DNA of 41,538 nucleotides, from NCBI GenBank assembly GCA_951812315.1, contig CATOSA010000004.1, forward strand, positions 1-41,538. Reading direction: 5' to 3'. Position 1 is the first letter of the stretch. Each line of letters begins with the position of its first letter. The stretch comes from an uncultured Burkholderiales bacterium. GTDB lineage: Bacteria; Pseudomonadota; Gammaproteobacteria; Burkholderiales; Eutrophovitaceae. A program made the position numbers and the translations under genes. The notes beneath the pieces were generated by a model, which did not search any database, had not been told where the DNA came from, and worked only from the letters and a program-made list of their open reading frames with translations. Shown piece by piece: positions 1 through 9,252 of the stretch.

Positions 1-329
1 ACATGCGTCGCCTGCGAAGCGAAATGACGTTCCCGGTACTCGAGACCTTGCGAGGCTATAGCCAGTTACTCGAAAAGAATGGCTGCACAGTTGTCGAATG
101 TGACGACCTGGGCAAGATCTGGAGCCGGATCCTGGAAGAACGCCTCGCCATGTACCGCAGTCTGGAAACCGAGACTGAAAGAAGCTTTGGTGCAGATCGT
201 TCCCGCGAATGGGACGACGCTTATGCGTTTTTCGTCGGCCGCTATCGTGAAGACAAGCTTGGCGGTGGTCGATTTATCGCGCGACGCGACCGGCCACCTG
301 TCGTCGCTGATGAAGAAGAGGACATCTAG
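1..329 (+). CDS. SAM-dependent methyltransferase, C-terminal fragment
   Basis: This is the 3' end of a gene that begins before the window; about 108 residues are visible, ending in TAG. The visible part carries no SAM-binding Rossmann motif, which would lie upstream. The tail has the pattern of the C-terminal substrate-side region of glycine/sarcosine-type and related small-molecule methyltransferases: a YSQLLEKNGC stretch, an acidic DDLGKIW segment, a long helix with ERLAMYRSLE, then FFVGRYREDKLGGGRFIARR, where the KLGGGRF turn forms the last strands of the fold. The family call comes from this tail alone, and the substrate cannot be judged. It sits about 125 bases before the SMP-30 gene on the same strand, so co-transcription is possible but not shown. 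Confidence 0.55.
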   Translation, partial: MRRLRSEMTFPVLETLRGYSQLLEKNGCTVVECDDLGKIWSRILEERLAMYRSLETETERSFGADRSREWDDAYAFFVGRYREDKLGGGRFIARRDRPPVVADEEEDI

Positions 330-455
330 TGTAGTGCTTCACTAGGCGCGAACGTCTGGCGAGTCACCTGAATCAGACGAAACGTTTGACTTGTTTCAGC
401 ACCGACATTCACAGGACTGACGCCGTTTGATCATCCTGAGACCAGGAACCTGAAA

Positions 456-1375
456 ATGTTCTTCACTCCCCCAAAAGTCCTTGAAACAACCGTATTTGCG
501 AGTCTGCCGGACGAGTTGAAACTCAAACCCGGCACGATCAGCGAATGGGCGCGCGGACAACCAATTGGCATGCCCACGCGATCTTTGCTTGAAGGTCCGT
601 CAGTTGACAAGGACGGAACACTTTATTGCGTCGACGTCGTTACCGGCCGAATATATACGGTAGCGGCGACGGGGAGTTCAGCATCGTCGCGGAATATGAT
701 GGCTGGCCGAACGGTCTCAAGATTCACAAGGACGGGCGTATTTTCATAGCCGACTACAAAAACGGCATCATGTTGCTCGATCCGGCCAACGGCAAAGTCA
801 CGCCTTATCTCGAACGCGCGAATCTCGAGCGTTTCAAGGCCGTAAACGATTTGTTCTTCGGCGCAAATGGCGATCTTTATTTCACCGACCAGGGGTTGAC
901 CGGATTGCACGATCCAACCGGTCGTGTATTCCGGGCAGATTCCGATGGGCACGTCACCTGCCTGATCGACAATGTTCCCAGCCCCAACGGGCTGGTCATG
1001 AACCTGGACGAAACCGCGTTGTACGTTGCGGTAACACGCGGAAATTGCGTGTGGCGCCTGCCATTCTCGCCAGATGGCAACGTAACCAAGGTTGGCGTAC
1101 AAGTTCAGCTCTCAGGCGGTAACGGACCGGATGGACTTGCGCTGGACGAGAACGGCGGGCTGCTGATTGCACACGTGGGTTTCGGCGCGGTGTGGGTGAC
1201 CGACGCCAGGTGCGAACCGCGCTACCGCATCAATACCTGCATGAATCAACACATCACAAATATGGCGTTCGGCTGGCCTGATCGCAACGTGATCTACATC
1301 ACTGAATCCGGTTCGGGAACGATACTCAAGGCCACACTCGACGTGCCGGGAAAACTGATGTTCTCGCATCAATGA
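456..1375 (+). CDS. SMP-30/gluconolactonase-family beta-propeller lactonase, frameshifted near 665
   Basis: The protein is a six-bladed beta-propeller of the SMP-30/gluconolactonase/LRE family, whose members hydrolyse sugar lactones or related esters with one bound divalent metal. Family metal ligands can be assigned: Glu in LLEGPSVD, Asn in PSPNGLVM and Asp in GNGPDGLAL. The N-terminal part reads from ATG 456 to GRIYTVA. The rest reads in another frame from GDGEFSIVAEYDGWPNG to the TGA at 1375. One extra G in the GG run at 665-666 rejoins the frames and gives the expected GRIYTVAGDGEF. The intact product would be about 306 residues, normal for the family. An AGGAACC element precedes the ATG. 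No signal peptide is seen, so it is probably cytoplasmic. The substrate is unknown; neighbours suggest small-acid or lactone metabolism. Confidence 0.8.
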
Positions 1376-1457
1376 TGTACCGGCATCATTGACGTATTCG
1401 CACCAGACGCACTCACATAATATGCTGGAGACCTCCGGAAATTTTCAGGGGAATACC

Positions 1458-2752
1458 GTGAGAATCAAATATTCGCTGTTATTGCTGTGTTGCATCACGA
1501 CAATCGTCTTCGCTGCAATTGCAGGCGCACAGGTACTACCGGCTGCCAAACCTGAATCGGTCGGCCTTTCGACCGAGCGCCTGCAAAACATTAGTACAGT
1601 ATTCAGGAAACATGTCGATCAGGAAGTACTTCCTGGTGTCACGTTCATGGTCGCCCGTAACGGCAAGCTGGTGTACTCGGACGCCATCGGCGCTCGCAAC
1701 GTAGCGAAACGCCTGCCGATGACTCAAGACAGTATCTTCCGCATTTACTCGATGTCCAAGCCGCTCGTTTCAGTTGCGGCAATGATGCTGATAGAGGACG
1801 GCGCGCTACAACTGACGGACCCGGTTTCAAAATTTCTGCCTGCCCTGAAAAATCGCCAGATCAGCGTTGCGCACATTGACGCGAAATTTGCAAAGACAAC
1901 CTATACCCTCGTGCCTGCGCAGCGCGAAATGACCGTACAGGATTTGTTGCGCCACACCGCCGGGCTCATATATGGCGAAATCAGTAGTAACAAACCGGTA
2001 AAGGACGCCTACGCGAATGGCGGCTTGTACAGAACCAACACAAACTTCGATATCCGCGACCAGACACCACGCAAACAGATCGCGGCATTTGCGCAGGCAC
2101 CTTTGGCGCACCACCCGGGTACAGTTTGGGAATACAGTCTGGCCAGCGATATGCTCGGGCGCGTTGTAGAAGCGGTGTCCGGAAAGCGACTGGGGGAGTT
2201 TCTTGATCAGCGACTGTTCAAGCCTCTGAAAATGATCGACTCCGGATTCCGGGTTGAACAACACAGCCGCACGCAACGGACGCATCCGGAAATAAGACAG
2301 TGCAGTTGATCGATGTTTCAATCGTACCTGCCAATGATTCTGGCGGCGCTGGCGCCGTATCTACCGCTGGTGATTATCTTCGATTTTCGCAAATGCTGCT
2401 CAATGGCGGTCAACTCGGCGGAAGTCGGGTCCTGAGCCGAAGCAGCGTCGCGCTAATGGCCTCGGATCACCTGGGTGATCGAATCGAAATGTCACTGACA
2501 CCGGGTGAATTATTACTCGGCGTGCAAGGCTACACGTTCGGGCTGAGCTTCGCCGTGCGCGAGGAACAGGGTATTGCTGGCGTGCCTGGTTCAAAAGGAG
2601 AATTCACCTGGGGCGGTTACGCCGGCACCTATTTCTGGATTGATCCTTCCGAACGTCTCGTTGTGGTTTACATGAGCCAGGCGCCCGGCCCGACGAGAGC
2701 CTACTATCGAAAGTTGATCAGACAACTCGTGTACGCGGCCATTATTGACTGA
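1458..2752 (+). CDS. Exported serine hydrolase, beta-lactamase/class C esterase family, frameshifted near 2270
   Basis: This is a beta-lactamase-related serine hydrolase (PF00144 type: EstB-like esterases, class C enzymes, DD-peptidases). I place the start at GTG 1458 because AGGGGA precedes it at good spacing and a signal peptide follows (RIKYSLLLLCCITTIVFAA, then AGAQ). The SxxK catalytic motif is SMSK in FRIYSMSKPLV, and the second-motif tyrosine is in WEYSLASDM. The first frame runs to about 2270 and then stops at 2307-2309. The second frame supplies SGNKTVQLIDV, SGGAGAVSTAGDYLRFSQML and the terminal WGGYAGTYFWIDP region. Loss of one base at about 2260-2280 explains the break. The intact length of about 430 residues is usual for the periplasmic esterase branch. 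The substrate is unknown; this branch is more often esterase than antibiotic-resistance enzyme. Confidence 0.8.
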
Positions 2753-2980
2753 GTGTCCCGGGGCGGCGCTCAGTGATGTGAAGTGCCGTCTGGACAGCAA
2801 GTTACTGCACATGCACAACTGCCGAGACATCATTTTCCGTTGTATACGCTGCCGGGAAATCACGCCGATGTAATATGACGTCCGCGCGACGCTTGAAAAC
2901 GACTTCGAAAGTTTCAGCGTGGCTGGCGCGGCCAAAGACGGTACCGACTAATCAAGACCTCAGGTCATACAGGAGCAGCA

Positions 2981-3670
2981 ATGAATGCGCAGGAAATCTT
3001 CACCCATTTGCGTCAGTTCGACACACCAACCATCTGCAATGCGCTCGAGGTTGCGAGCGGCAAGCGAGAGTTGTCCGGATTTACGCAGCAAACACTGATC
3101 GCAGCGTCACCCGGCCTTCCTTCGATCATCGGATTCGCCCGAACCGCTACGATCCAGTGCACAACACCGTACGACGCCGACGAGCGCCGTCGCAAGCAAC
3201 TGTCGTACTACGAATATGTTGCAAAGCCCAGCCAGCCATCGATCGCGGTCGTGCAGGATATTGACAAACGACCAGGACTGGGTGCTTTCTGGGGCGAGGT
3301 CAATACGCACGTACATATGGGGCTGGGCTGCGTCGGAACATTAACAAATGGCTCGATGCGCGATCTCGATGCAATGCATCCGGACTTCCAGTGCCTGGCA
3401 GGATCGCTTTCGCCCAGTCATGCATGGGTTCAGGTCGTCGAAACCGGCAATCCGGTTGAAGTCTTTGGCATGTCTGTATCAGACGGCGATATCGTCCATG
3501 CGGACCGCCATGGTGCCGCAGTCATACCGAAACAGTATCTGGACAAACTACCTGCTGCGATCGACCTCATGGCTCGCCGCGAAAAAGTCGTGCTCGACGC
3601 GGCACGCCATCCTGATTTCGGAATTGCGGCATTGAAAGACGCCATGGCAAAGTCCGCGGCTATACGTTAG
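2981..3670 (+). CDS. RraA-family protein (4-hydroxy-4-methyl-2-oxoglutarate aldolase-like)
   Basis: The protein belongs to the RraA/HMG aldolase superfamily, a swivelling-domain fold that usually forms trimers or hexamers. The active-site signature is recognisable: an acidic residue and glycines in GAFWGEVNTHVHMGLGC, followed by GTLTNGSMRDLDAM, corresponding to the G-x-V-x-dG-x-xRD motif in which Arg and Asp bind pyruvate and metal. At 229 residues it is of normal length. Start ATG 2981 is preceded by AGGAGCAGCA. It is more like the metabolic members (oxaloacetate decarboxylase or HMG aldolase) than the RNase E inhibitor, because sequence is added in the middle (KPSQPSIAVVQD). A strong hairpin follows at 3742. 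It lies close to an HpcH/HpaI aldolase, which suggests 2-oxo-acid cleavage, but the substrate is not determined. Confidence 0.8.
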   Translation: MNAQEIFTHLRQFDTPTICNALEVASGKRELSGFTQQTLIAASPGLPSIIGFARTATIQCTTPYDADERRRKQLSYYEYVAKPSQPSIAVVQDIDKRPGLGAFWGEVNTHVHMGLGCVGTLTNGSMRDLDAMHPDFQCLAGSLSPSHAWVQVVETGNPVEVFGMSVSDGDIVHADRHGAAVIPKQYLDKLPAAIDLMARREKVVLDAARHPDFGIAALKDAMAKSAAIR

Positions 3671-3741
3671 CAATTAATTGTTTCAGCCCGGTGGTGCCGC
3701 GACAGAGGACCAACACAAACAAACCGGGCCGCCAAACGTAC

Positions 3742-3767
3742 AACGGGCACCCGAAGGTGCCCGTTTG
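3742..3767. terminator. Rho-independent terminator, probably bidirectional
   Basis: A perfect 10-bp stem, AACGGGCACC with GGTGCCCGTT, encloses a CGAA tetraloop and has short A/T flanks. It lies between the converging RraA gene and the ydcH-like gene, so it can end both transcripts. Confidence 0.8.
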
Positions 3768-3792
3768 CCGTACTGGAAAGTAGTCAGTACAT

Positions 3793-4038
3793 TCAGTGTT
3801 GTTCGCCACGCAGGATGAAATAAATCTGGTCTTTCAGCATCAGTCGCCGTTTTTTCATTTCTTCAAATTCGAAGTCCTGAAACAGCTTGTCATTTTCCTC
3901 GATGTCCACGATATCCGCGTTAAGTCGCTCATACTCCTCGACCAAATCTGCCAATCGGGTGTCTTGCGACCTCATTTCATGCAAAACTTCTTTGTACTCG
4001 GGGAACTCGTGTTCAACGTCGTGTGGCTGAATGTACAT
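3793..4038 (-). CDS. YdcH-family small coiled-coil protein (DUF465)
   Basis: This 81-residue soluble protein fits the YdcH/DUF465 family. It has an N-terminal VEHEFPEY segment, a heptad-rich helical middle (RLADLVEEYERLNADIVDIE), and the typical end FEEMKKRRLMLKDQIYFIL, where the KKxRLxLKD element is the family hallmark. The start is supported by a strong ribosome binding site, GGAGGTGAG, just before the ATG on the minus strand. It is convergent with the RraA gene and shares its hairpin terminator. The family has no settled biochemical role. No partner gene is evident here. Confidence 0.8.
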   Translation of the reverse strand: MYIQPHDVEHEFPEYKEVLHEMRSQDTRLADLVEEYERLNADIVDIEENDKLFQDFEFEEMKKRRLMLKDQIYFILRGEQH

Positions 4039-4308
4039 AAATGCTCACCTCCGTCGTCAGTTTGGGCCGCAGGACGCGACCCCATATTATGAGCATACGC
4101 CCGTGTTACTGTGTTCGCCAGTACCTATGAAAATTGTTCGGGCAGCAATCGAAAAAGCCTGAATTTTTCGGAAGATAGGCCACGAATTTCGCAACGCAAC
4201 ATAATCGGCAAGCGCGGCATTAATGCACCCTAGCGGCCTTCATACGACCGGAATTGCATTTGGCGCATCAATGATCATAAAAAACCGGTATTTGGAACAG
4301 GAGCGCGC

Positions 4309-5091
4309 ATGGACACGATAGCGAACCCGGCACGGGACAAATTGAGCCGCGACGAACTTGCGGTCGGCGTAGGCGTTAGGGCAGTTCGCGGCGTCGAAAT
4401 CGCCTCAATCATGAAAACCGCCGGATTTGACTGGCTTTTTATAGATCTCGAACACGGTTCGGCCTCCATTGAGACAGCTGCGTCAATCTCCGTTGCTGCC
4501 GTTAGCGCCGGCATTGCGCCGCTGGTACGCGTGCCACACGATGACCTGAATCTGGGCACCCGCTGTCTTGACGCCGGCGCACTGGGCATCGTGATGCCCC
4601 ATGTCGATACCGTCGAAGAAGCACGTGCGATGGTTGACGCCTTTCGTTTCGCGCCGCAAGGCCATCGTTCAATCGCCGGAAACTACGCGCAGCTCGGGTT
4701 TGCCGCCAGATCAGCCGCCGACGTGGTCACTATGTTCAACAATGCAGTTTTGGTCGTCGCAATGATGGAAACACCGCGGGCAATCGAAAACGCCGACAAG
4801 ATTGCGGCCATCGAAGGAATAGACGTATTGCTGATGGGCACCAACGACTTGTGTCTGGAAATGGGGATTCCCGGGAAAATCGACGATCCGCGCGTCGGCG
4901 CGGCGATTGACACCGTCGTCAGCGCCTGCAAAACCCATGGTAAGTGGGCGGGTCTGGGGGGGGTCTACACGCAAGAGCTTTTGGGATCCTACATATCGCG
5001 AAGCATGCGCATGATCCTCGCCGGAAATGACATAAGCCTGCTGATGAGTGCCGCTAGTGACCAGGCGCAGTTCGTACGCGCGTGCAAATAG
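4309..5091 (+). CDS. HpcH/HpaI-family 2-oxo acid aldolase
   Basis: This is a class II, metal-dependent pyruvate aldolase of the HpcH/HpaI family (PF03328), TIM-barrel fold, 260 residues, which is normal. Visible motifs in order are GFDWLFIDLEHG, with the acidic end of strand 2 and the catalytic His; LVRVPHDD, with the pyruvate-binding Arg; GALGIVMPHVDTVEEA; the metal-binding Glu in MMETPRAIEN; and the loop LLMGTNDL, which also ligates metal. The start ATG follows AGGAG at good distance. A thioesterase gene begins 40 bases downstream on the same strand, so the two are probably co-transcribed. Family members cleave 4-hydroxy-2-oxo acids to pyruvate and an aldehyde; the substrate here is not evident. 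Confidence 0.85.
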   Translation: MDTIANPARDKLSRDELAVGVGVRAVRGVEIASIMKTAGFDWLFIDLEHGSASIETAASISVAAVSAGIAPLVRVPHDDLNLGTRCLDAGALGIVMPHVDTVEEARAMVDAFRFAPQGHRSIAGNYAQLGFAARSAADVVTMFNNAVLVVAMMETPRAIENADKIAAIEGIDVLLMGTNDLCLEMGIPGKIDDPRVGAAIDTVVSACKTHGKWAGLGGVYTQELLGSYISRSMRMILAGNDISLLMSAASDQAQFVRACK

Positions 5092-5131
5092 ACGCTGAGA
5101 AACCGATACAGATTTCATACGATCAGGCAGC

Positions 5132-5560
5132 ATGAACAAGGTATTTGTCCACGACCAGCTTATTCGCTTCGCGCATTGCGATCCGGCGGCAATCGTCTAC
5201 TATCCCCGCTTCTTCGACCTCGCGCATAGCGCGATGGAAGACTGGCTGTCCGACGGGGTCGGCGTCGCGCTTGCAGACATGATTCGGGAACGGCGAATCG
5301 CAACACCAACTGTCAAAATTCACTGTGACTTTCTCAAGCCACTACGTATGGGCGATACACTTCGCTTCGAACTACGCGTCACGAAGATTGGAAATGCTTC
5401 GGTTGATGTTGATTACCTCGGCAGCAAAGATGGCGTCAAACACCTGCATATCGAGCAAACGCTCGTATTCATGCATCTGGATCGTGTAGAGGCGGTACCG
5501 ATCCCGGACGACGTGCGGGTCAGGCTGGAAGAATTTCTCGTTACCGACAGTGCAAACTAG
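5132..5560 (+). CDS. Acyl-CoA thioesterase, 4-hydroxybenzoyl-CoA thioesterase-like hotdog fold
   Basis: A 142-residue single-domain hotdog thioesterase of the YbgC/4HBT group. The N-terminus has the catalytic pattern RFAHCDPAAIVYYPRFFDLAHSA, with Asp followed by Pro and the long hotdog helix. The strands VKIHCDFLKPLRMGDTLRFELRV and LHIEQTLVFM complete the fold. The enzyme hydrolyses a CoA thioester in the cytoplasm, usually aromatic or short acyl chains. It follows the HpcH/HpaI aldolase by 40 bases and is probably in one operon with it, which would suit a pathway that releases an acyl-CoA or free acid. The exact acyl group cannot be told. Confidence 0.85.
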   Translation: MNKVFVHDQLIRFAHCDPAAIVYYPRFFDLAHSAMEDWLSDGVGVALADMIRERRIATPTVKIHCDFLKPLRMGDTLRFELRVTKIGNASVDVDYLGSKDGVKHLHIEQTLVFMHLDRVEAVPIPDDVRVRLEEFLVTDSAN

Positions 5561-5609
5561 CACCAGACTGCACTAGCAACATTCCGCATCCCGTGACTTG
5601 CACATCCAT

Positions 5610-5625
5610 CGCACGATATCGTGCG
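5610..5625. promoter_or_regulatory. Perfect 16-bp palindrome upstream of the YHS-like gene
   Basis: CGCACGATATCGTGCG is a perfect inverted repeat with no loop and no following T run, so it looks more like an operator than a terminator. It lies 50 bases after the thioesterase stop and about 100 bases before the next start. Its function is inferred only from symmetry and position. Confidence 0.35.
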
Positions 5626-5727
5626 TAGTCTCTAATAGTTCACTCGCGCTGGCACTCTTTCATAGCGCGCACTCGCAAGCATTATTCCGGAAAACGAATC
5701 GAGTCGGTTTTACTGCTGGGGAACTCA

Positions 5728-5982
5728 ATGCATACGATGAAGATATTTATTGGTGCGCTGACGCTAGGCGCAACATCGCTGGCCAGCGGCGAAGAATTTG
5801 GCGGCCATGACGCGATGTCACTTGCGCAGGGCAAACGCGTCAAAACAGACTGCTCCATCAACTGGACGAATCCCAAGGACGACAAAGTCTACTGCTTCGC
5901 CAACGCTCGCAACCAGTTCATGTTCAAGCAAAATGCCAAGACATTCGTGCCTCGCGCGCAAGTTACTTTCGAAAGCGACTAA
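5728..5982 (+). CDS. Small exported YHS-like protein
   Basis: An 84-residue protein with an N-terminal signal peptide (MKIFIGALTLGATSLASG) and a short mature part. The mature region, with DCSINWTNPKDDKVYCFANARNQFMF, resembles the core of YHS domains, in which a Cys, a short beta hairpin and a YxF-x-N/S-x-x-x-x-x-F element bind metal or act as a metal-carrying module. Only two Cys are present and the canonical second YHS cysteine pair is incomplete, so metal binding is uncertain. The start at ATG 5728 has GGGGAAC just upstream; an alternative ATG lies 9 bases later. No operon partner is clear; the convergent neighbour is the MscS gene. Confidence 0.55.
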   Translation: MHTMKIFIGALTLGATSLASGEEFGGHDAMSLAQGKRVKTDCSINWTNPKDDKVYCFANARNQFMFKQNAKTFVPRAQVTFESD

Positions 5983-6033
5983 GCTTCCAGGGCAACTGTC
6001 TTTCGAGAACAAGCGTCTATCGAAAACACCTCG

Positions 6034-7191
6034 CTAATCAGCGCCTGGCGCACTCGCATCTTGTTTTAAATTCGCCTTCCCTGGCGCGCTGTCAATAAGT
6101 GCAATCGCCTCTGGCACATGAACAGTCGTCGTCGGGAATGCAATCTCGCCACCGTGCTGCGCAATGATGTCGCTGATGGCCAGCATCACTTTTTCTTTCA
6201 CGGTATGGAATTCGGTCCACACGGTCGTGCGTGTGAACGTGTAGATGAAGAAATCGACTGACGACGCGCCAAATTCATCCACGTTAACCATCAGCGTTTG
6301 CGACTGATCAATTTCCGGACTTTCGTTCAGATACTTGCGAATGTCCTGCAGAATTTTCGGAATCCGCGCAATATCGTCGTAGCGAACCCCGATAGTCTCT
6401 CTGATACGGCGATGCGACATTCGCGACGGGTTCTCCACGGCGATGGTCGTAAACACCGCGTTCGGAACATAGAGCGGGCGTTTGTCGAATGTTCGAATAA
6501 CAGTCACTCGCAAACCAATCTCTTCAACCGTACCTTCAATTTCCCGATCGGGAGACCGGATCCAGTCTCCAACACCGAACGGTTTATCAATATAAATCGT
6601 CAGGCCGCCAAACATGTTGGCGATCAGTTCTTTCGCTGCGAATCCCACCGTAATGCCACCAACGCCACCAAATGCAAGCAAGCCGTTGATATTTATTCCC
6701 ATGGTCTGAAGTGCGATCAGGCCTGCAGTAACGATTACCGCTGCGCGAAGCACGTTACGTACGGCATTGACCAATGTCTTGTCGATCTTTTCTCCGGCAC
6801 TGGACTTCGCCGCGATGTAGCTGGCTTCGTAATTGTTGATGAAACGCAAAACAAACCACGTAACCACGGAAATGATGCCAACGTTGCGAATCGCACCCAC
6901 GACATTGAGAATAATATTCTGGGTGTCCTCCTCTTCAGTCCGCAGCCCGATGATCTGCGCTGCAAAGCTGAGCCCTACGATCCAGACAAGCACACGAGAG
7001 GGCCCCACAAGCGACCCGAACAAGACATCGTCCAGCCGGTTACGGGTCTTTTGCGCACGTTCTGCCAAGCCGGCAACAATATGCCGCACCACAGCGCCTA
7101 CGATGAACGTGACCGTCACCAGGACAAATATCTGGATCATCCAGCCGAAATCGCCACCAATCGCGTTCCACAACTTGTTCAGCTGTTCCAC
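6034..7191 (-). CDS. MscS-family mechanosensitive ion channel
   Basis: A 385-residue inner-membrane channel of the small-conductance mechanosensitive family, which releases solutes when membrane tension rises on hypo-osmotic shock. Hydrophobic helices lie at about residues 17-38, 66-86 and 100-120 and before the pore. The pore-lining TM3 is glycine/alanine-rich (NINGLLAFGGVGGITVGFAAKEL). It is followed by the canonical start of the beta domain, NMFGGLTIYIDKPFGVGDWI, then GTVEEIGLRVTVIRTFD and the alpha/beta C-terminal domain. Length and two extra N-terminal helices resemble YnaI/YbdG-type members more than E. coli MscS. The start is a GTG with a weak ribosome site. It appears to be a single-gene unit; the next minus-strand gene is 180 bases upstream. 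Confidence 0.9.
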   Translation of the reverse strand: MEQLNKLWNAIGGDFGWMIQIFVLVTVTFIVGAVVRHIVAGLAERAQKTRNRLDDVLFGSLVGPSRVLVWIVGLSFAAQIIGLRTEEEDTQNIILNVVGAIRNVGIISVVTWFVLRFINNYEASYIAAKSSAGEKIDKTLVNAVRNVLRAAVIVTAGLIALQTMGININGLLAFGGVGGITVGFAAKELIANMFGGLTIYIDKPFGVGDWIRSPDREIEGTVEEIGLRVTVIRTFDKRPLYVPNAVFTTIAVENPSRMSHRRIRETIGVRYDDIARIPKILQDIRKYLNESPEIDQSQTLMVNVDEFGASSVDFFIYTFTRTTVWTEFHTVKEKVMLAISDIIAQHGGEIAFPTTTVHVPEAIALIDSAPGKANLKQDASAPGAD

Positions 7192-7370
7192 TGCTTGCTC
7201 ATCCTCTTACGACTTCGACAACGCCCTGTTGGCCATGCGAACGATACATTTGTACCGTCTCTGACCTCTAGATTAATCGAATCAAATCGCATCGCATTCT
7301 ACGCACTAAGTGAAGTTCCAAAACTACTGCGCCTCGCGCTCAACGAAACATTCTCGCTGACCCTCCGTCC

Positions 7371-8168
7371 TCACACTCCCTGCTTGCCCGTGGTCTCGAC
7401 GCGGCGCTGATACGCCTCGACATATGCATCGATCAGCGGTACCGCGTTATCAATTGCCTCGAGTGCCGCCGCGGCTACCGCATCAATGTGCACAATGAAA
7501 CCTTCAATACCGCGTATCGCCAGCATCCGCGTGTATTTAAGCCCCGCGTCCTGCCCGGCGAACCTGATTGCCTCAGGATCGCCCATGAAGTCGCGGTCAC
7601 GAAACGGTTCGAGCTTCCAGTAAGCAGTCTGAAGCTCGCCGAAATCATTCTCCAGACCAGGAACGCGATAATCAATCCTGCCGGTGAATGTGTAATTTGC
7701 CATTAGAACTTCTCCAACCAGACGCATCTGCATAATGATTCGTTGCTCGTTACCGACTGGCGTAGCGAAGTGCGTCGCAATGTAATCGGCTTCCTCAGCG
7801 TCCAGCGCGATTGCGACTTCGCGCTGCAGTACTGAATAAAACCACTCGGGCGAATCGATTCGATAGTTGATCAGTTCAAGGACGTCTTGCATCAGAGCGT
7901 CTTCGGCGGACTGCCATTCGCGTGCCGATGGGCCCCACCCGCTCCCAAGGCCGGCACTTCGGCCATGCTCGGCAAGCAGTTCTCGCGCATGCAACAACGC
8001 GGCCTGCCTGACGACGATCTTACCCACTGCAACAGGCATGTCCGGATCGAGACTATGCGCAAGGCGGGAAACTGCCTGATCCTTGAATTCGTCCGCAAAA
8101 ACTTGCCCTGCGATCAACAACCAGGAAAACATAGCGCCAAAGCATATCGATCGTGCAAAACGCAACAT
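7371..8168 (-). CDS. Exported protein of unknown function
   Basis: I do not recognise this 265-residue protein. It starts at an ATG with AGAGGAAG upstream and has a clear signal peptide (RFARSICFGAMFSWLLIAGQVFADEF, cleavage after about residue 25). The mature part is mostly helical and acidic, with many alanines, and has no cysteines, no TM helix and no obvious catalytic motif. It contains a conserved-looking aromatic region (FTGRIDYRVPGLENDFGELQ, then YWKLEPFRDRDF). It is probably periplasmic. It lies upstream of the MscS gene on the same strand, 180 bases away, and is divergent from the SDR gene. Confidence 0.7.
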   Translation of the reverse strand: MLRFARSICFGAMFSWLLIAGQVFADEFKDQAVSRLAHSLDPDMPVAVGKIVVRQAALLHARELLAEHGRSAGLGSGWGPSAREWQSAEDALMQDVLELINYRIDSPEWFYSVLQREVAIALDAEEADYIATHFATPVGNEQRIIMQMRLVGEVLMANYTFTGRIDYRVPGLENDFGELQTAYWKLEPFRDRDFMGDPEAIRFAGQDAGLKYTRMLAIRGIEGFIVHIDAVAAAALEAIDNAVPLIDAYVEAYQRRVETTGKQGV

Positions 8169-8487
8169 TCAACTTCCTCTGGTTAGTTTGCAATAGCCAG
8201 AGTGTACAGGCTCAGGGAACGCAGTCGTTTAATACGCAAATCCACTTTAGTCGGAAGATTCAGGTGCGGGGCAGCGCCGACTGATTTGAGTTGACGATAC
8301 CTGAACCCGGATAACCTGTTCCCGATCACTACCGGATCTGACGTCAAAGGACGACGCCAGAATTGGCGGTATCATCGGTGCAACTAACTCACGGGTCGCC
8401 GCGGGGACGCAACAGCTATCGAAGAATCGGTAGCATGCGGCAGCGTATCGGCATCACAACGAAATATCACAACAGGGGAGAACGATC
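8169..8487. other. Divergent intergenic region, no gene seen
   Basis: About 320 bases separate two genes that start in opposite directions, so both promoters should be here. The only clear element is AGGGGAGAACG just before the SDR start, its ribosome binding site. I found no convincing promoter boxes, hairpin or small ORF. Confidence 0.4.
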
Positions 8488-9246
8488 ATGGCTTCAGACG
8501 GCAAGGTGGCGATCATTACTGGTGCAGGCAGTGGCATCGGAAAGGCGACAGCGCTTGCTTTTCTCGACGACGGTTATCAGGTCGCATTTGCCGGCCGACG
8601 CAAGGATGCGCTGGATTCTGCGATTGCCGAGGCAAACGTCGATGCCTCCCGTGCGATCGCCGTACCCACCGATGTAAGCGATCCCGCCGCAGTGAAAACG
8701 CTGTTTTCAAAGACTCGCGAATCGTTCGGCCGCGTCGACGTTTTGTTCAACAACGCGGGCATCAATGCACCCGGCGTGCCGCTGGAGGAATTGACAGTCG
8801 ATCAATGGAAATCTGTTGTCGACATCAACCTGACCGGGATGTTCCTGTGTATTCAGGAAGCATTCCGCACGATGAAAGACCAGGGCCCGATGGGCGGGCG
8901 CATCATCAATAACGGATCGATTTCAGCGCACGCGCCGAGACCGAATTCAGCCCCGTATACGGCCACCAAGCATGGCGTCACTGGCTTGACGAAAAGCGCG
9001 TCACTGGACGGGCGCAAGTACGATATTGCGTGCAGCCAGATCGATATCGGAAATGCGATGACCGAACTCGCGGCCAGAATGGCCAAAGGTGTTCCACAAG
9101 CTGACGGTTCAATCAAACCCGAAGCGATGATGGACGTACGTGAAGTGGCGAGTTCGGTCGTCTACATGGCGAATATGCCTGCAGGAACCAACGTTCAGTT
9201 CATGACGATCATGGCGACAAAGATGCCATTTGTCGGTCGTGGCTGA
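8488..9246 (+). CDS. Short-chain dehydrogenase/reductase (classical SDR)
   Basis: A 252-residue NAD(P)-dependent oxidoreductase of the classical SDR family. It has the Rossmann glycine motif [10 protein letters not shown] at residues 11-20, NNAG at 88-91, the catalytic Ser in NNGSISAH at about 144, and the YxxxK pair Tyr157/Lys161 in PYTATKHG. The basic residues after the second strand (AGRRKD) favour NADP. The C-terminal substrate loop ([14 protein letters not shown]) is of ordinary length. It has a good ribosome site. The EamA transporter starts 6 bases after its stop, so the two are co-transcribed and may share a substrate, though nothing shows which. Confidence 0.88.
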   Translation: MASDGKVAIITGAGSGIGKATALAFLDDGYQVAFAGRRKDALDSAIAEANVDASRAIAVPTDVSDPAAVKTLFSKTRESFGRVDVLFNNAGINAPGVPLEELTVDQWKSVVDINLTGMFLCIQEAFRTMKDQGPMGGRIINNGSISAHAPRPNSAPYTATKHGVTGLTKSASLDGRKYDIACSQIDIGNAMTELAARMAKGVPQADGSIKPEAMMDVREVASSVVYMANMPAGTNVQFMTIMATKMPFVGRG

Positions 9247-9252
9247 TTTTTC

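Noticed and set aside
6298..7410. A 370-codon open frame on the + strand
   Set aside because: It is antisense to the well-supported MscS gene, has no ribosome site and encodes a composition-biased sequence with no domain. The same holds for long antisense frames at 15219-15935, 16885-17715, 21641-22243 and 34580-35410.
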